64,000 nt of DNA. It comes from Klebsiella grimontii (GTDB taxonomy: Bacteria; Pseudomonadota; Gammaproteobacteria; Enterobacterales; Enterobacteriaceae). The stretch is from positions 1-64,000 of the forward strand of contig NZ_FZTC01000003.1 in assembly GCF_900200035.1 (NCBI RefSeq), read 5' to 3'. Position numbers and translations under genes: made by a program. Below are positions 52,612-64,000 of this stretch, piece after piece (position 1 is the stretch's first letter; the number at the start of each line of letters is the position of its first letter). The notes under the pieces were generated by a model that saw only the letters and a program-made list of their open reading frames with translations, did not search any database and was not told where the DNA came from.

Positions 52612-52691
52612 CATGATCTTGTTCACACATTTCATGAAATGCTCTTGTGGTGTTTAACTTCTAAAAAATATATTAAATGGAGTTTAACTTC
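52612..52691 (+). promoter_or_regulatory. nanT promoter region: two 15-bp boxes and a CRP-like site
   Basis: GTGGTGTTTAACTTC (52647-52661) and ATGGAGTTTAACTTC (52677-52691) are direct copies, 30 bp apart (about three helical turns). They match the nanA boxes. CATGA, TCTTGT, TCACA (52612-52627) fits a CRP site at 8 of 10 bases. The nanT start follows at 52762. Confidence 0.55.
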
Positions 52692-52761
52692 ATTTGGCTG
52701 TGCGCCTCCCTGCTGTTTTAGGCCCGACAGCATAAAAACGCTGCTCATCACAGGAGAGCAT

Positions 52762-54252
52762 ATGAGTGAAATAATAAGTACCAAACCATGGTATAAGCAC
52801 CTCAATAAGTCCCAATGGCGGGCTTTCTCTGCAGCCTGGCTGGGCTATTTACTGGATGGTTTTGATTTCGTTTTAATCGCTCTGGTGCTCACCGAAGTAC
52901 AAAGCGAATTTCAGCTCACCACGGTCCAGGCGGCGAGTATTATCTCCGCGGCGTTTATCTCCCGTTGGTTCGGCGGCCTGCTGCTGGGGGCGATGGGCGA
53001 CCGTTATGGCCGCCGCCTGGCGATGGTCAGCAGTATTATTCTTTTCTCCGTCGGTACGCTGGCCTGCGGCTTTGCGCCGGGATACACCTCGATGTTTATT
53101 GCCCGAATGGTGATCGGAATGGGGATGGCCGGCGAGTACGGCTCCAGCGCAACCTATGTTATTGAAAGCTGGCCAAAACATTTGCGTAACAAAGCCAGCG
53201 GCTTCCTGATATCCGGCTTTTCCGTCGGCGCCGTTGTGGCGGCGCAGGTTTACAGCCTGGTGGTGCCCCTCTGGGGCTGGCGCGCCTTATTCTTCCTTGG
53301 CATTCTGCCGATTATTTTCGCGCTGTGGCTGCGTAAAAATATTCCGGAAACGGAAGACTGGAAAGAGCGGCAGACGAAGAAAGCGCCAGTACGGACGATG
53401 GTGGATATCCTCTATCGCGGTAAATACCGCGCCATGAATATAGCAACGACGCTGATCGCAACGGCGGCGCTGTGGTTCTGCTTCGCAGGTAATCAGCACA
53501 ACCCGCTGGTAGTGATTGCGCTGGCGCTCGTTTGCACCGTTATTTTCATCAGCTTTATGGTACAGAGCAGCGGAAAACGCTGGCCGACCGGCGTAATGCT
53601 GATGGTTGTCGTTCTGTTCGCCTTCCTCTATTCCTGGCCTATCCAGGCGCTGCTGCCGACCTACCTGAAAACCGAGCTGGCATACGATCCGGCAGCGGTG
53701 GCGAAGGTGCTTTTCTTCAGCGGATTCGGCGCGGCCGTCGGCTGCATCGTCGGCGGGTTCCTCGGCGACTGGCTGGGTACGCGTAAAGCCTATGTTTACA
53801 GCCTGCTGGCCTCGCAGGTCCTGATTATCCCTGTTTTCGCCATCGGCGGCGCCAGCCTGTGGGGCCTGGGTCTCCTGCTCTTCTTCCAGCAGATGCTGGG
53901 CCAGGGGATCGCGGGAATACTACCGAAATTGATCGGTGGTTACTTCGACACCGATCAGCGCGCTGCCGGTCTGGGCTTCACCTACAACGTCGGCGCTCTG
54001 GGCGGGGCGGCGGCGCCGGTCCTCGGCGCGCTGGTCGCACAGCATATGCATCTGGGTACGGCGCTGGGGTCGCTCTCCTTCGGACTGACGTTTGTGGTGA
54101 TCCTGCTGATTGGCCTCGATATGCCGTCCCGCGTGCAGCGCTGGATTCGCCCGGAAGCGCTGCGAACCCATGACGCCATTGATGGCAAACCATTCAGTGG
54201 GGCAAAGGTTCGTCACGACAAAGCGGACGCACCGCTTTGCAGTAAACATTAA
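52762..54252 (+). CDS. nanT: Sialic acid MFS transporter NanT
   Basis: The 496-residue protein matches E. coli NanT (496) closely, for example [20 protein letters not shown] and [20 protein letters not shown], with 12 or more helices. It imports N-acetylneuraminate by proton symport. ATG 52762 (GGAGAG before it, [14 protein letters not shown]) is used instead of the frame start at 52555. It is the first gene of nanTEKQ. Confidence 0.95.
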   Translation: MSEIISTKPWYKHLNKSQWRAFSAAWLGYLLDGFDFVLIALVLTEVQSEFQLTTVQAASIISAAFISRWFGGLLLGAMGDRYGRRLAMVSSIILFSVGTLACGFAPGYTSMFIARMVIGMGMAGEYGSSATYVIESWPKHLRNKASGFLISGFSVGAVVAAQVYSLVVPLWGWRALFFLGILPIIFALWLRKNIPETEDWKERQTKKAPVRTMVDILYRGKYRAMNIATTLIATAALWFCFAGNQHNPLVVIALALVCTVIFISFMVQSSGKRWPTGVMLMVVVLFAFLYSWPIQALLPTYLKTELAYDPAAVAKVLFFSGFGAAVGCIVGGFLGDWLGTRKAYVYSLLASQVLIIPVFAIGGASLWGLGLLLFFQQMLGQGIAGILPKLIGGYFDTDQRAAGLGFTYNVGALGGAAAPVLGALVAQHMHLGTALGSLSFGLTFVVILLIGLDMPSRVQRWIRPEALRTHDAIDGKPFSGAKVRHDKADAPLCSKH

Positions 54253-54302
54253 ATTCATGCGCCCGGCGCTGTCGGGCGCAAACGGAAGTAAGGGATAGCG
54301 CT

Positions 54303-54988
54303 ATGTCTTTATTTGATACTTTGGATGTGAAGGTTAAAGAATTGGGCGGACTCATTGTCTCGTGCCAGCCGGTGCCGGGCAGCCCGTTAGATAAGCCTGA
54401 AATCGTCGCGGCGATGGCGCTGGCGGCGGTCAAGACGGGTGCGGTCGCGGTACGTATTGAAGGCATTAATAACCTGAAGGCCACGCGCGAACTTATTTCA
54501 GTACCCATTATCGGCATCATCAAGCGCGACCTGCCGGACTCGCCGGTGCGCATCACGCCGTTCCTTGAGGATGTGGACGCGTTGGCGCAGGCAGGTGCGG
54601 ATATTATCGCCTTTGACGGCACGGATCGCCCGCGTCCGGCCAGCGTGAAGGCAACTATCGAGCGCATTCATCAGCAGGGCTGCGTCGCGATGGCAGACTG
54701 CTCGAACCTTGAAGACGGTACTCGCTGCCACGCTCTGGGCGCAGAAATTATCGGCACTACGCTGTCCGGGTATACCACGGAAGCAGTACCCAATGAGCCG
54801 GATTTCCCGCTAGTGCAGGCCCTTAGCGCCAAAGGATACCGGGTCATTGCCGAAGGGCGGTTCAACTCTCCGGCCCTGGCGGCACAGGCCATAAAGCAAG
54901 GCGCATGGGCGGTGACCGTCGGTTCCGCGATTACGCGTATTGAACACATTTGCCAGTGGTACCGCGATGCGCTGGCTGAGGTTGCGCT

Positions 54989-54992
<4 letters not shown>
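54303..54992 (+). CDS. nanE: N-acetylmannosamine-6-phosphate 2-epimerase NanE
   Basis: The 229-residue TIM-barrel enzyme converts ManNAc-6-P to GlcNAc-6-P. It has [16 protein letters not shown] near the start, [16 protein letters not shown] with the catalytic Lys, and [20 protein letters not shown]. Length matches E. coli NanE (229). Its stop overlaps the nanK start by 4 bp. Confidence 0.95.
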
Positions 54993-56325
<1,333 letters not shown>

Positions 56326-56494
56326 GTCACTTACTTCGCCCGCCAGATATGCGTCCTGGCGGGATAGCCTCTCAACGCCAAAGCGACGCTTGCTTCGTCG
56401 CTTTTCCTCCCAGGAAATCATTGTTGTCCAAATGGCAACTCGTACTACCGCACGAACCCCTCTATGCTGTACGGCAATCTTATGCGAGGGTTCT

Positions 56495-57676
56495 ATGGCA
56501 CGCTTTCTTATCTGCAGTTTTGCGCTGGTTCTGCTTTATCCATCCGGTATTGATATGTATCTGGTCGGCCTGCCGCGCATTGCGCAGGATCTGGGGGCCA
56601 GTGAAGCGCAGCTGCACATCGCCTTCTCGGTTTATCTGGCCGGGATGGCCGCAGCCATGCTGTTTGCTGGCCGTATCGCCGACAAGTCAGGCCGTAAGCC
56701 GGTGGCGATTTTCGGCGCCGTTGTTTTCATACTCGCCTCCCTTATCTGCTCGCAGGCGCAGGTCAGCGCCCACTTCCTGACGGGGCGTTTTATTCAGGGG
56801 ATTGGCGCGGGCAGCTGCTACGTCGTCGCCTTTGCGGTGCTGCGCGATACCCTCGACGATCGCCGCCGGGCGAAGGTGCTTTCCCTTCTTAACGGCATCA
56901 CCTGCATTATTCCGGTGCTGGCACCGGTACTCGGCCACCTGATTATGCTGAAATACCCCTGGCAGAGCCTGTTCTATACCATGACCGGCATGGGCATTCT
57001 GGTGGGGCTGCTGTCGATATTTATCTTGCGGGAAACGCGTCCAACATCCGTTCCGCAGGCGGCGCAGCAAAATGTCGCCCCCGAATCGCTGCTTAACCGC
57101 TTTTTCCTCAGCCGAACGATCGTGACCACCCTCAGCGTGACGGCGATTCTGACCTACGTTAACGTCTCCCCGGTGCTGATGATGGAAGTGATGGGCTTCG
57201 ATCGCGGGACTTATTCCATGGCGATGGCGCTCATGGCGCTAGTGAGCATGGTGGTGTCGTTCTCGACGCCGTTTGCTCTGACGCTCTTTAAGCCCCGCAC
57301 CCTGATGCTGACCTCGCAGGTGCTCTTCTTTATCGCGGGCGCGCTGCTGAGCTTTGCCACCAGCCAGACGATAACGATGCTAGGGCTGGGGCTGATTTGC
57401 GCCGGGTTCTCAGCCGGCTTTGGCGTGGCGATGAGCCAGGCCCTGGGGCCATTTACCCTGCGCGCTGGCGTGGCGAGTTCAGTTTTGGGGATTGCTCAGG
57501 TTTGCGGCTCTTCACTGTGGATTTGGCTGGCGGCTATCATCGGGCTCAGCGCGATGAATATGCTGATCGGGATACTTATTGCCTGTAGCATAGTGAGTAT
57601 TGTTCTGATTATGGTCGCCTCTCCGGCGCGGGCCGCGCAACGCTATGAAAAAACCCCTGTCGAGTCTCGATCTTAA
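56495..57676 (+). CDS. mdtL: Multidrug MFS exporter MdtL
   Basis: The 393-residue protein matches E. coli MdtL (391), with [20 protein letters not shown] at the start and [17 protein letters not shown], a 12-helix DHA1 antiporter linked to chloramphenicol resistance. ATG 56495 is chosen, with GAGGG before it, and the frame start at 56318 (59 residues earlier, overlapping nanQ) is rejected. It overlaps yidZ by 32 bp. Confidence 0.94.
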   Translation: MARFLICSFALVLLYPSGIDMYLVGLPRIAQDLGASEAQLHIAFSVYLAGMAAAMLFAGRIADKSGRKPVAIFGAVVFILASLICSQAQVSAHFLTGRFIQGIGAGSCYVVAFAVLRDTLDDRRRAKVLSLLNGITCIIPVLAPVLGHLIMLKYPWQSLFYTMTGMGILVGLLSIFILRETRPTSVPQAAQQNVAPESLLNRFFLSRTIVTTLSVTAILTYVNVSPVLMMEVMGFDRGTYSMAMALMALVSMVVSFSTPFALTLFKPRTLMLTSQVLFFIAGALLSFATSQTITMLGLGLICAGFSAGFGVAMSQALGPFTLRAGVASSVLGIAQVCGSSLWIWLAAIIGLSAMNMLIGILIACSIVSIVLIMVASPARAAQRYEKTPVESRS

Positions 57677-58604
57677 CTTACTGCTGTGCCTGCAGCTCTT
57701 AACCCAGGAGCTCAGCGTTACCCGCACGGCGAAGCGGATGAACGTTTCGCCGTCGGCGGTGAGCAAGTCGCTGGCTAAACTGCGCGCCTGGTTTGACGAT
57801 CCGCTATTTGTCAAAACGCCTCTGGGGCTGTCGCCCACGCCGCTGATGAGCAGTATGGAGCAGGATCTGGCGGACTGGATGCAGATGGGTAATCAGATCC
57901 TCGACAAGCCCCATCACACCATGCCAAGCGGGCTAAAGTTTGAGCTGGCGGCGGAGTCGCCCCTGCTGATGATCCTGCTGAACTCGCTTTCACAGCGGAT
58001 CTACCAACGCTATCCGCAGGCGCTGATCCGCCTGCGCAACTGGGATTACGATTCGCTGGATGCCATTATTCGCGGCGAAGTCGACATCGGTTTTTGCGGC
58101 CGGGAAACCCATCCTCGCTCCCGTGAACAGCTCAGCCTGCTGCCCTGGTATATCGATTTTGAAATCCTGTTTACCGATCTACCGCAGGTATGGCTGCGCG
58201 CCGATCATCCCGCGCTGAACGATGAGTGGAGTCTGGACGCTTTTTTACGCTATCCGCATATCAATATCTGTTGGGAACAAAGCGATACCTGGGCGCTGGA
58301 TGATGTTCTGCATGACCTGGGGCATAAACGCACCGTGGCGTTGACCGTTCCGGGCTTTGAACAGTCGCTGTTTATGGCGGCCCAGCCCCATCATACGATG
58401 TTGGCCACCGCCCCGCGCTATTGCCAGCGCTACAATCAGCAGCATCATCTGCCGCTGGTCTCACTGCCGCTGCCGCTGGAACCGTCGCAGCTGGAGAAAA
58501 TACGCGTCCCCTTTACCCTCCTGTGGCATAAGCGCAACAGCTACAACCCGAAGATCGTCTGGCTGCGAGAAACGCTGAGACAGCTCTACACTGAACCGCT
58601 ATAG
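57645..58604 (+). CDS. yidZ: LysR-type regulator YidZ
   Basis: The 319-residue protein matches E. coli YidZ (319), with [20 protein letters not shown] and [20 protein letters not shown] in the helix-turn-helix, and a LysR effector domain. It has been linked to anaerobic nitric-oxide protection in E. coli. It overlaps the end of mdtL. Confidence 0.93.
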   Translation: MKKPLSSLDLNLLLCLQLLTQELSVTRTAKRMNVSPSAVSKSLAKLRAWFDDPLFVKTPLGLSPTPLMSSMEQDLADWMQMGNQILDKPHHTMPSGLKFELAAESPLLMILLNSLSQRIYQRYPQALIRLRNWDYDSLDAIIRGEVDIGFCGRETHPRSREQLSLLPWYIDFEILFTDLPQVWLRADHPALNDEWSLDAFLRYPHINICWEQSDTWALDDVLHDLGHKRTVALTVPGFEQSLFMAAQPHHTMLATAPRYCQRYNQQHHLPLVSLPLPLEPSQLEKIRVPFTLLWHKRNSYNPKIVWLRETLRQLYTEPL

Positions 58605-58751
58605 CGCTGGGTTAGCCCGCCTTGCGCAATAAATTGTAAAATTCATGCAATTTCTCTTTTCAACGGGTGATTTCCGCATTAAAACCTGACAATTCTGAGC
58701 GATAATATAATTCGCAATTTCTATCATTGACCATTAATCACGGAGCGACGA

Positions 58752-59489
58752 ATGGCAACGCATTTTGCAAGAGGGATACTTAACACCCGAGAACCGTTAT
58801 CAACACGCCTGTCAGCGGCCTGCCATCAATCCGCCAGGCGCCTGCCTGAGTACCGACAAAGCCGCTATCGCGCATCCCGGTCACTCCTCGCAGAACTCCT
58901 CTTTATGCTGTACGGCATCAGCGAACTTCCCGAAATTATTGATGAAGAAAATGGAAAACCCGCTTTTCGCGACGAACATCTCCCGCATTTCTCCATCTCC
59001 TATGCTGGAAATATCGTCGGCGTCGCGTTAACCACCGAAGGCGATTGCGGCCTGGATATGGAATTACCGCACGCCTCCCGCGGTTTACACTCCCCGCACG
59101 ACGCCGACCGCTACGTTTTTAACAGTAATGAGCGTGTATGGATTAGCAATCAGCACGATCCTGACGAAGCTCGCGCTCAGCTTGACGCGCTGCGCAAAAG
59201 CGTCATGAAACTGACCGGCGAAACCGCCGTTAACCTACAGCTTCTTCCGGGCTCCGGGCGGTTACGCACAAGCGGGACGCAGGCAATCGAAGCCGTGTGC
59301 GACGCCGAAACGGTGCTGGTCTGGTCTATCGCCGCCAGCCCGGATATCGGTCAACTGAAAGTCTGGGAATATAATGGTAACGAGGGCTGGCGCAGCCTGC
59401 CTGACGCTCAGGCCCGTGCTAAAGAACCGTCCGCCCGGCTGATGCGCTTCACCAGTTTACCGGTAGAAAAAGCCTTCTCCCTCAACTGA
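58752..59489 (+). CDS. yieE: 4'-phosphopantetheinyl transferase superfamily protein YieE
   Basis: The 245-residue protein has FSISYAGNIVGVAL, then DCGLDMELPHA (the DxE metal site) and DALRKSVMKLTGE in place of the usual WxxKEAxxK. It matches E. coli YieE. It may transfer phosphopantetheine to an unknown carrier protein. It is 37 bp before chrR. Confidence 0.85.
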   Translation: MATHFARGILNTREPLSTRLSAACHQSARRLPEYRQSRYRASRSLLAELLFMLYGISELPEIIDEENGKPAFRDEHLPHFSISYAGNIVGVALTTEGDCGLDMELPHASRGLHSPHDADRYVFNSNERVWISNQHDPDEARAQLDALRKSVMKLTGETAVNLQLLPGSGRLRTSGTQAIEAVCDAETVLVWSIAASPDIGQLKVWEYNGNEGWRSLPDAQARAKEPSARLMRFTSLPVEKAFSLN

Positions 59490-59526
59490 CCGGTTTTCCC
59501 GGCCATCATGATGCAAAGGAGCAATC

Positions 59527-60093
59527 ATGTCTGATACGTTGAAAGTTGTTACGTTACTCGGAAGTCTGCGCAAAGGCTCTTTTAATGCCATGGTCGCGCG
59601 TACCCTCCCCGGCATCGCGCCCGCAGGTATGGCGGTTTCCGCGTTACCGTCCATTGGCGATATTCCACTCTATGATGCCGATGTCCAGCAGGAAGAGGGA
59701 TTCCCACAAAGCGTTCAGGATATCGCGCAGCAAATTCGCGAGGCCGACGGTGTGGTCATCGTGACGCCGGAATATAACTATTCGGTTCCCGGCGGCCTGA
59801 AAAACGCCATCGACTGGCTATCTCGTCTGCCGGAACAGCCGCTGGCCGGTAAGCCGGTACTGATTCAAACCAGTTCGATGGGGGCTATTGGCGGCGCGCG
59901 CTGTCAGTACCATCTGCGCCAGATTCTGGTATTCCTCGACGCAATGGTGATGAATAAGCCCGAATTTATGGGCGGCGTGATTCAGAACAAAGTGGATCCG
60001 CAGGAGGGGAAAGTCGTCGATCAGAGCACGCTCGATCATCTGAGCGGGCAGCTTAGCGCTTTTGCCGAGTATATTCAGCGGGTTAAGGCCTGA
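59527..60093 (+). CDS. chrR: Chromate/quinone reductase ChrR (YieF)
   Basis: The 188-residue flavoprotein has the FMN loop LLGSLRKGSFNAMVART and TPEYNYSVPGGLKNAIDWLS, matching E. coli ChrR/YieF (188). It is a soluble NAD(P)H-dependent reductase for quinones, and also chromate. It follows yieE and is convergent with adeP. Confidence 0.95.
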   Translation: MSDTLKVVTLLGSLRKGSFNAMVARTLPGIAPAGMAVSALPSIGDIPLYDADVQQEEGFPQSVQDIAQQIREADGVVIVTPEYNYSVPGGLKNAIDWLSRLPEQPLAGKPVLIQTSSMGAIGGARCQYHLRQILVFLDAMVMNKPEFMGGVIQNKVDPQEGKVVDQSTLDHLSGQLSAFAEYIQRVKA

Positions 60094-60098
60094 CAGAC

Positions 60099-60134
60099 GC
60101 CGTCACGCTCGCCAGAACGGGCGAGCGTGACGGC
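60099..60134. terminator. 15-bp stem between chrR and adeP
   Basis: GCCGTCACGCTCGCC (60099-60113) pairs perfectly with GGCGAGCGTGACGGC (60120-60134) around a 6-nt loop. It lies between two convergent genes. T-runs are absent, so it may protect 3' ends or act with Rho. Confidence 0.6.
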
Positions 60135-60141
60135 GCAGGTA

Positions 60142-61479
60142 TTAATGCGCGTCGATAAACACAATCTTCAGCACGAACAGCAGCGAAACCACAATCACGC
60201 ACGGACTGAGGTCGCGCAGGCGGCCGGTACCAATCTTCATCACGCAGTAAGAGATAAAGCCTAAGGCAATACCTTCCGTAATGGAGAAGCTGAACGGCAT
60301 CATCACGGCGGTAATAAACGCAGGCACTGATTCGGTTAAATCATCCCACTTCACGCGCGCCAGGCTGGAGGTCATCAGGACGCCAACGTAAATCAGCGCA
60401 CCGGCTGCGGCGTAGGCCGGAACCATACCCGCCAGCGGCGACAGGAAAATCACCAGCAGGAACAAGAGCCCAACGACCACGGCGGTTAAGCCGGTACGGC
60501 CGCCCACGGAAACGCCCGAGGACGATTCAATATAGGCGGTTACGGAAGAGGTGCCGATAAAGGAGCCGGCAACGGACGATACGCTATCGACAAACAGCGC
60601 CTGCTTCATACGCGGGAACTTGCCCTGCGCATCGGCCAGACCGGCTTTATCGGTCACGCCGATCAGCGTGCCGGAGGAGTCGAACAGGTTCACCAGCATA
60701 AACGAGAAGATCACGCCCGCCAGGCCGAGATTCAGCGAGCCCGCCAGGTCAACATGACCAATCACCGTAGTCACGCTCGGCGGCATGGAAACGATGCCCG
60801 TGTAGTGAACGTCACCCAGCATCCAGCCCAGCAGCGTGGTAACCACGATAGAAACCAGCACCGCGGCGTGAATATTGCGGGAAGCCAGAATCGCGATAAT
60901 GAAGAAGCCAAGGATACCCAACAGCACGCTGTGGGACGTCAGGTTGCCGATGCTCACCAGGGTTTCCGGATTGGCGACGATCACGCCGGCGTTTTTCAGG
61001 CCCATCATACCGATAAACAGGCCGATACCGCTGGTGATGCCGATGCGCAGGCTAACCGGAATATTGGCAATCATCCAGTAGCGTACGCGGAAAATCGTCA
61101 GCAGCAGCAGGCCAACCGCGCCCCAGAAAATAGCGCCCATCCCCACCTGCCATGGCAGGCCCATTGCCTGTACCACAACAAACGCAAAAAAGGCGTTCAG
61201 GCCCATTGCCGGCGCCAGCGCCACCGGGAGGTTAGCGAATAGCCCCATCATAATGCTGCCGAATGCGGCGATCAGACAGGTTGTGACGAAAACGGCGCTG
61301 GTATCCATACCCGCCACGCCGAGAATCTGTGGGTTAACAAAAACGATGTACACCATTGTCAGAAAAGTGGTGAAACCTGCAATCGCTTCGGTGCGGGCCG
61401 TGGTGCCGTGTTCACGCAATTTGAACACGCGCTCCAGCAGACCCTGGCCAGATGACTGGCTGGTTTGTTGTTGACTCAT
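60142..61479 (-). CDS. adeP: Adenine permease AdeP (YieG)
   Basis: The 445-residue protein is an AzgA-like NCS2 purine symporter with TEAIAGFTTFLTMVYIVFVN at the start, the FAFVVVQAMGLPW segment and SLRIGITSGIGLFIGMMGL. It matches E. coli AdeP (445) and imports adenine with protons. ATG 61479 is chosen over the longer frame start at 61605. Confidence 0.94.
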   Translation of the reverse strand: MSQQQTSQSSGQGLLERVFKLREHGTTARTEAIAGFTTFLTMVYIVFVNPQILGVAGMDTSAVFVTTCLIAAFGSIMMGLFANLPVALAPAMGLNAFFAFVVVQAMGLPWQVGMGAIFWGAVGLLLLTIFRVRYWMIANIPVSLRIGITSGIGLFIGMMGLKNAGVIVANPETLVSIGNLTSHSVLLGILGFFIIAILASRNIHAAVLVSIVVTTLLGWMLGDVHYTGIVSMPPSVTTVIGHVDLAGSLNLGLAGVIFSFMLVNLFDSSGTLIGVTDKAGLADAQGKFPRMKQALFVDSVSSVAGSFIGTSSVTAYIESSSGVSVGGRTGLTAVVVGLLFLLVIFLSPLAGMVPAYAAAGALIYVGVLMTSSLARVKWDDLTESVPAFITAVMMPFSFSITEGIALGFISYCVMKIGTGRLRDLSPCVIVVSLLFVLKIVFIDAH

Positions 61480-61646
61480 TATCGGTTTCCGAACAAAGGA
61501 GGGAAAATTCGTCGCTATCCTATACCAAAATGCGACAATAGGGGCGGTTGTGAGATACTTTTTTTCATTGATTTTGCTTATACGGCAACGATTGCGTCTC
61601 ACCAATCAGCATGACGAAAACGTTAACTTATTAAAATGGAAACGAC

Positions 61647-62312
61647 ATGACCCAACCAGAAGCAGTATTTTTCGACTGTGACGGCACGCTGGTCGACAGC
61701 GAGGTGATCTGCTCCCGCGCCTACGTTCACATGTTCAGGGAATTCGGCATTACGCTGGATTTAGAAGAGATTTTTAAGCGCTTCAAAGGCGTAAAGCTGT
61801 ACGAGATTATCGATACCATTAACGCGGAGTACGGCGTTAATCTGGATAAGGCGACCCTTGAGCCGGTTTACCGCGATGAAGTCGCGCGCCTGTTTGATAC
61901 TGAACTGGAAGTCATTTCTGGCGCACAGGCGCTGCTGGACGCGGTCAACGTGCCGATGTGCGTGGTCTCCAACGGCCCGGTCAGCAAAATGCAGCACTCT
62001 CTCGGTAAAACAGGTATGCTGCGCCATTTCCCCGAGCGTCTGTATAGCGGCTACGATATCCAGCGCTGGAAGCCCGATCCGGCACTGATGCTGCATGCTG
62101 CAAAAGCGATGAATGTTAACGTAGAGAACTGCATTCTGGTCGACGACTCCAGCGCAGGCGCGCAGTCGGGGATCGCGGCAGGCATGGAGGTGTTCTACTT
62201 CTGCGCCGATCCGCACAACAAGCCCATCGACCATCCGAAAGTGACGACGTTTACCCGTCTGGAAGCGCTGCCGGAACTGTGGAAAGCGCGCGGCTGGCAT
62301 ATTACCCGATAA
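61647..62312 (+). CDS. yieH: HAD phosphatase YieH (6-phosphogluconate phosphatase)
   Basis: The 221-residue protein has HAD motif I AVFFDCDGTLVDSEVIC with both catalytic Asp, CVVSNGPVSKMQ, KPDPALMLHAAKAM and DDSSAGAQSGIAAGM. It matches E. coli YieH (221), which hydrolyses 6-phosphogluconate and similar substrates. It diverges from adeP. Confidence 0.94.
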   Translation: MTQPEAVFFDCDGTLVDSEVICSRAYVHMFREFGITLDLEEIFKRFKGVKLYEIIDTINAEYGVNLDKATLEPVYRDEVARLFDTELEVISGAQALLDAVNVPMCVVSNGPVSKMQHSLGKTGMLRHFPERLYSGYDIQRWKPDPALMLHAAKAMNVNVENCILVDDSSAGAQSGIAAGMEVFYFCADPHNKPIDHPKVTTFTRLEALPELWKARGWHITR

Positions 62313-62319
62313 AAAGCCG

Positions 62320-64000
<1,681 letters not shown>

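Noticed and set aside
52555-52761. 69-residue N-terminal extension of nanT
   Set aside because: It runs over the promoter boxes; NanT homologues start at ATG 52762.

Overview
The window is a chromosomal segment of an enteric gammaproteobacterium of the Enterobacteriaceae. Most predicted proteins match the E. coli K-12 82-84 minute region in order and orientation, but the accessory content (aglB-aglA with yidP, dsdCXA beside emrD, no tnaCAB, GC-rich coding) points to Klebsiella or a close relative such as Raoultella. Assignments rest on remembered protein families and visible motifs; no search was run. No rRNA, tRNA, CRISPR array, complete insertion sequence or prophage was seen.

Layout, left to right. 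1-3.3 kb: end of a LamB-type porin, nepI, a RelE/HigA-like toxin-antitoxin pair, yicN. 3.3-8.3 kb: uhpTCBA, sugar-phosphate sensing and uptake. 8.6-9.5 kb: an AT-rich orphan membrane protein. 9.5-12.4 kb: ilvBN with its valine/leucine leader ivbL, then the SOS-controlled tisB toxin and its antisense RNA istR. 12.4-15.2 kb: an acetyltransferase, an EamA transporter and emrD. 15.4-19.3 kb: dsdC, dsdX and dsdA for D-serine use. 19.3-20.5 kb: yidFGH. 20.7-24.7 kb: aglB-aglA (alpha-glucoside PTS) with the divergent regulator yidP. 24.7-27.3 kb: yidE and a decayed dinD. 27.4-30.3 kb: heat-shock genes ibpA and ibpB, then yidQ and yidR. 30.3-36.0 kb: the dgo galactonate operon, in which the usual dgoT is replaced by an unrelated MFS carrier plus a 2-hydroxyacid dehydrogenase. 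36.2-39.3 kb: yidA, an oxidoreductase and a LysR regulator. 39.3-49.9 kb: the conserved core gyrB-recF-dnaN-dnaA / rpmH-rnpA-yidD-yidC-mnmE. 50.0-56.3 kb: a sialic-acid catabolic cluster (nanA, RpiR regulator, nanT, nanE, nanK, nanQ) where E. coli has tnaCAB. 56.5-64 kb: mdtL, yidZ, yieE, chrR, adeP, yieH, yieK and yieL, the last cut by the window edge.

The most notable items are: (i) a complete tisB/istR module with a textbook LexA box, an IstR promoter and a 22-nt antisense match, too short to appear in ordinary gene calls; (ii) four copies of a 15-bp box in the two promoter regions of the nan cluster, which suggests a local RpiR regulon rather than NanR control; (iii) a NanA of the vertebrate/Bacteroides-like type sitting with E. 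coli-like nanT, nanE and nanK; (iv) the rebuilt transporter end of the dgo operon; (v) a long palindrome with a CRP-like site between aglA and yidP. Where a start codon differs from the longest reading frame, the reason is given in the entry.
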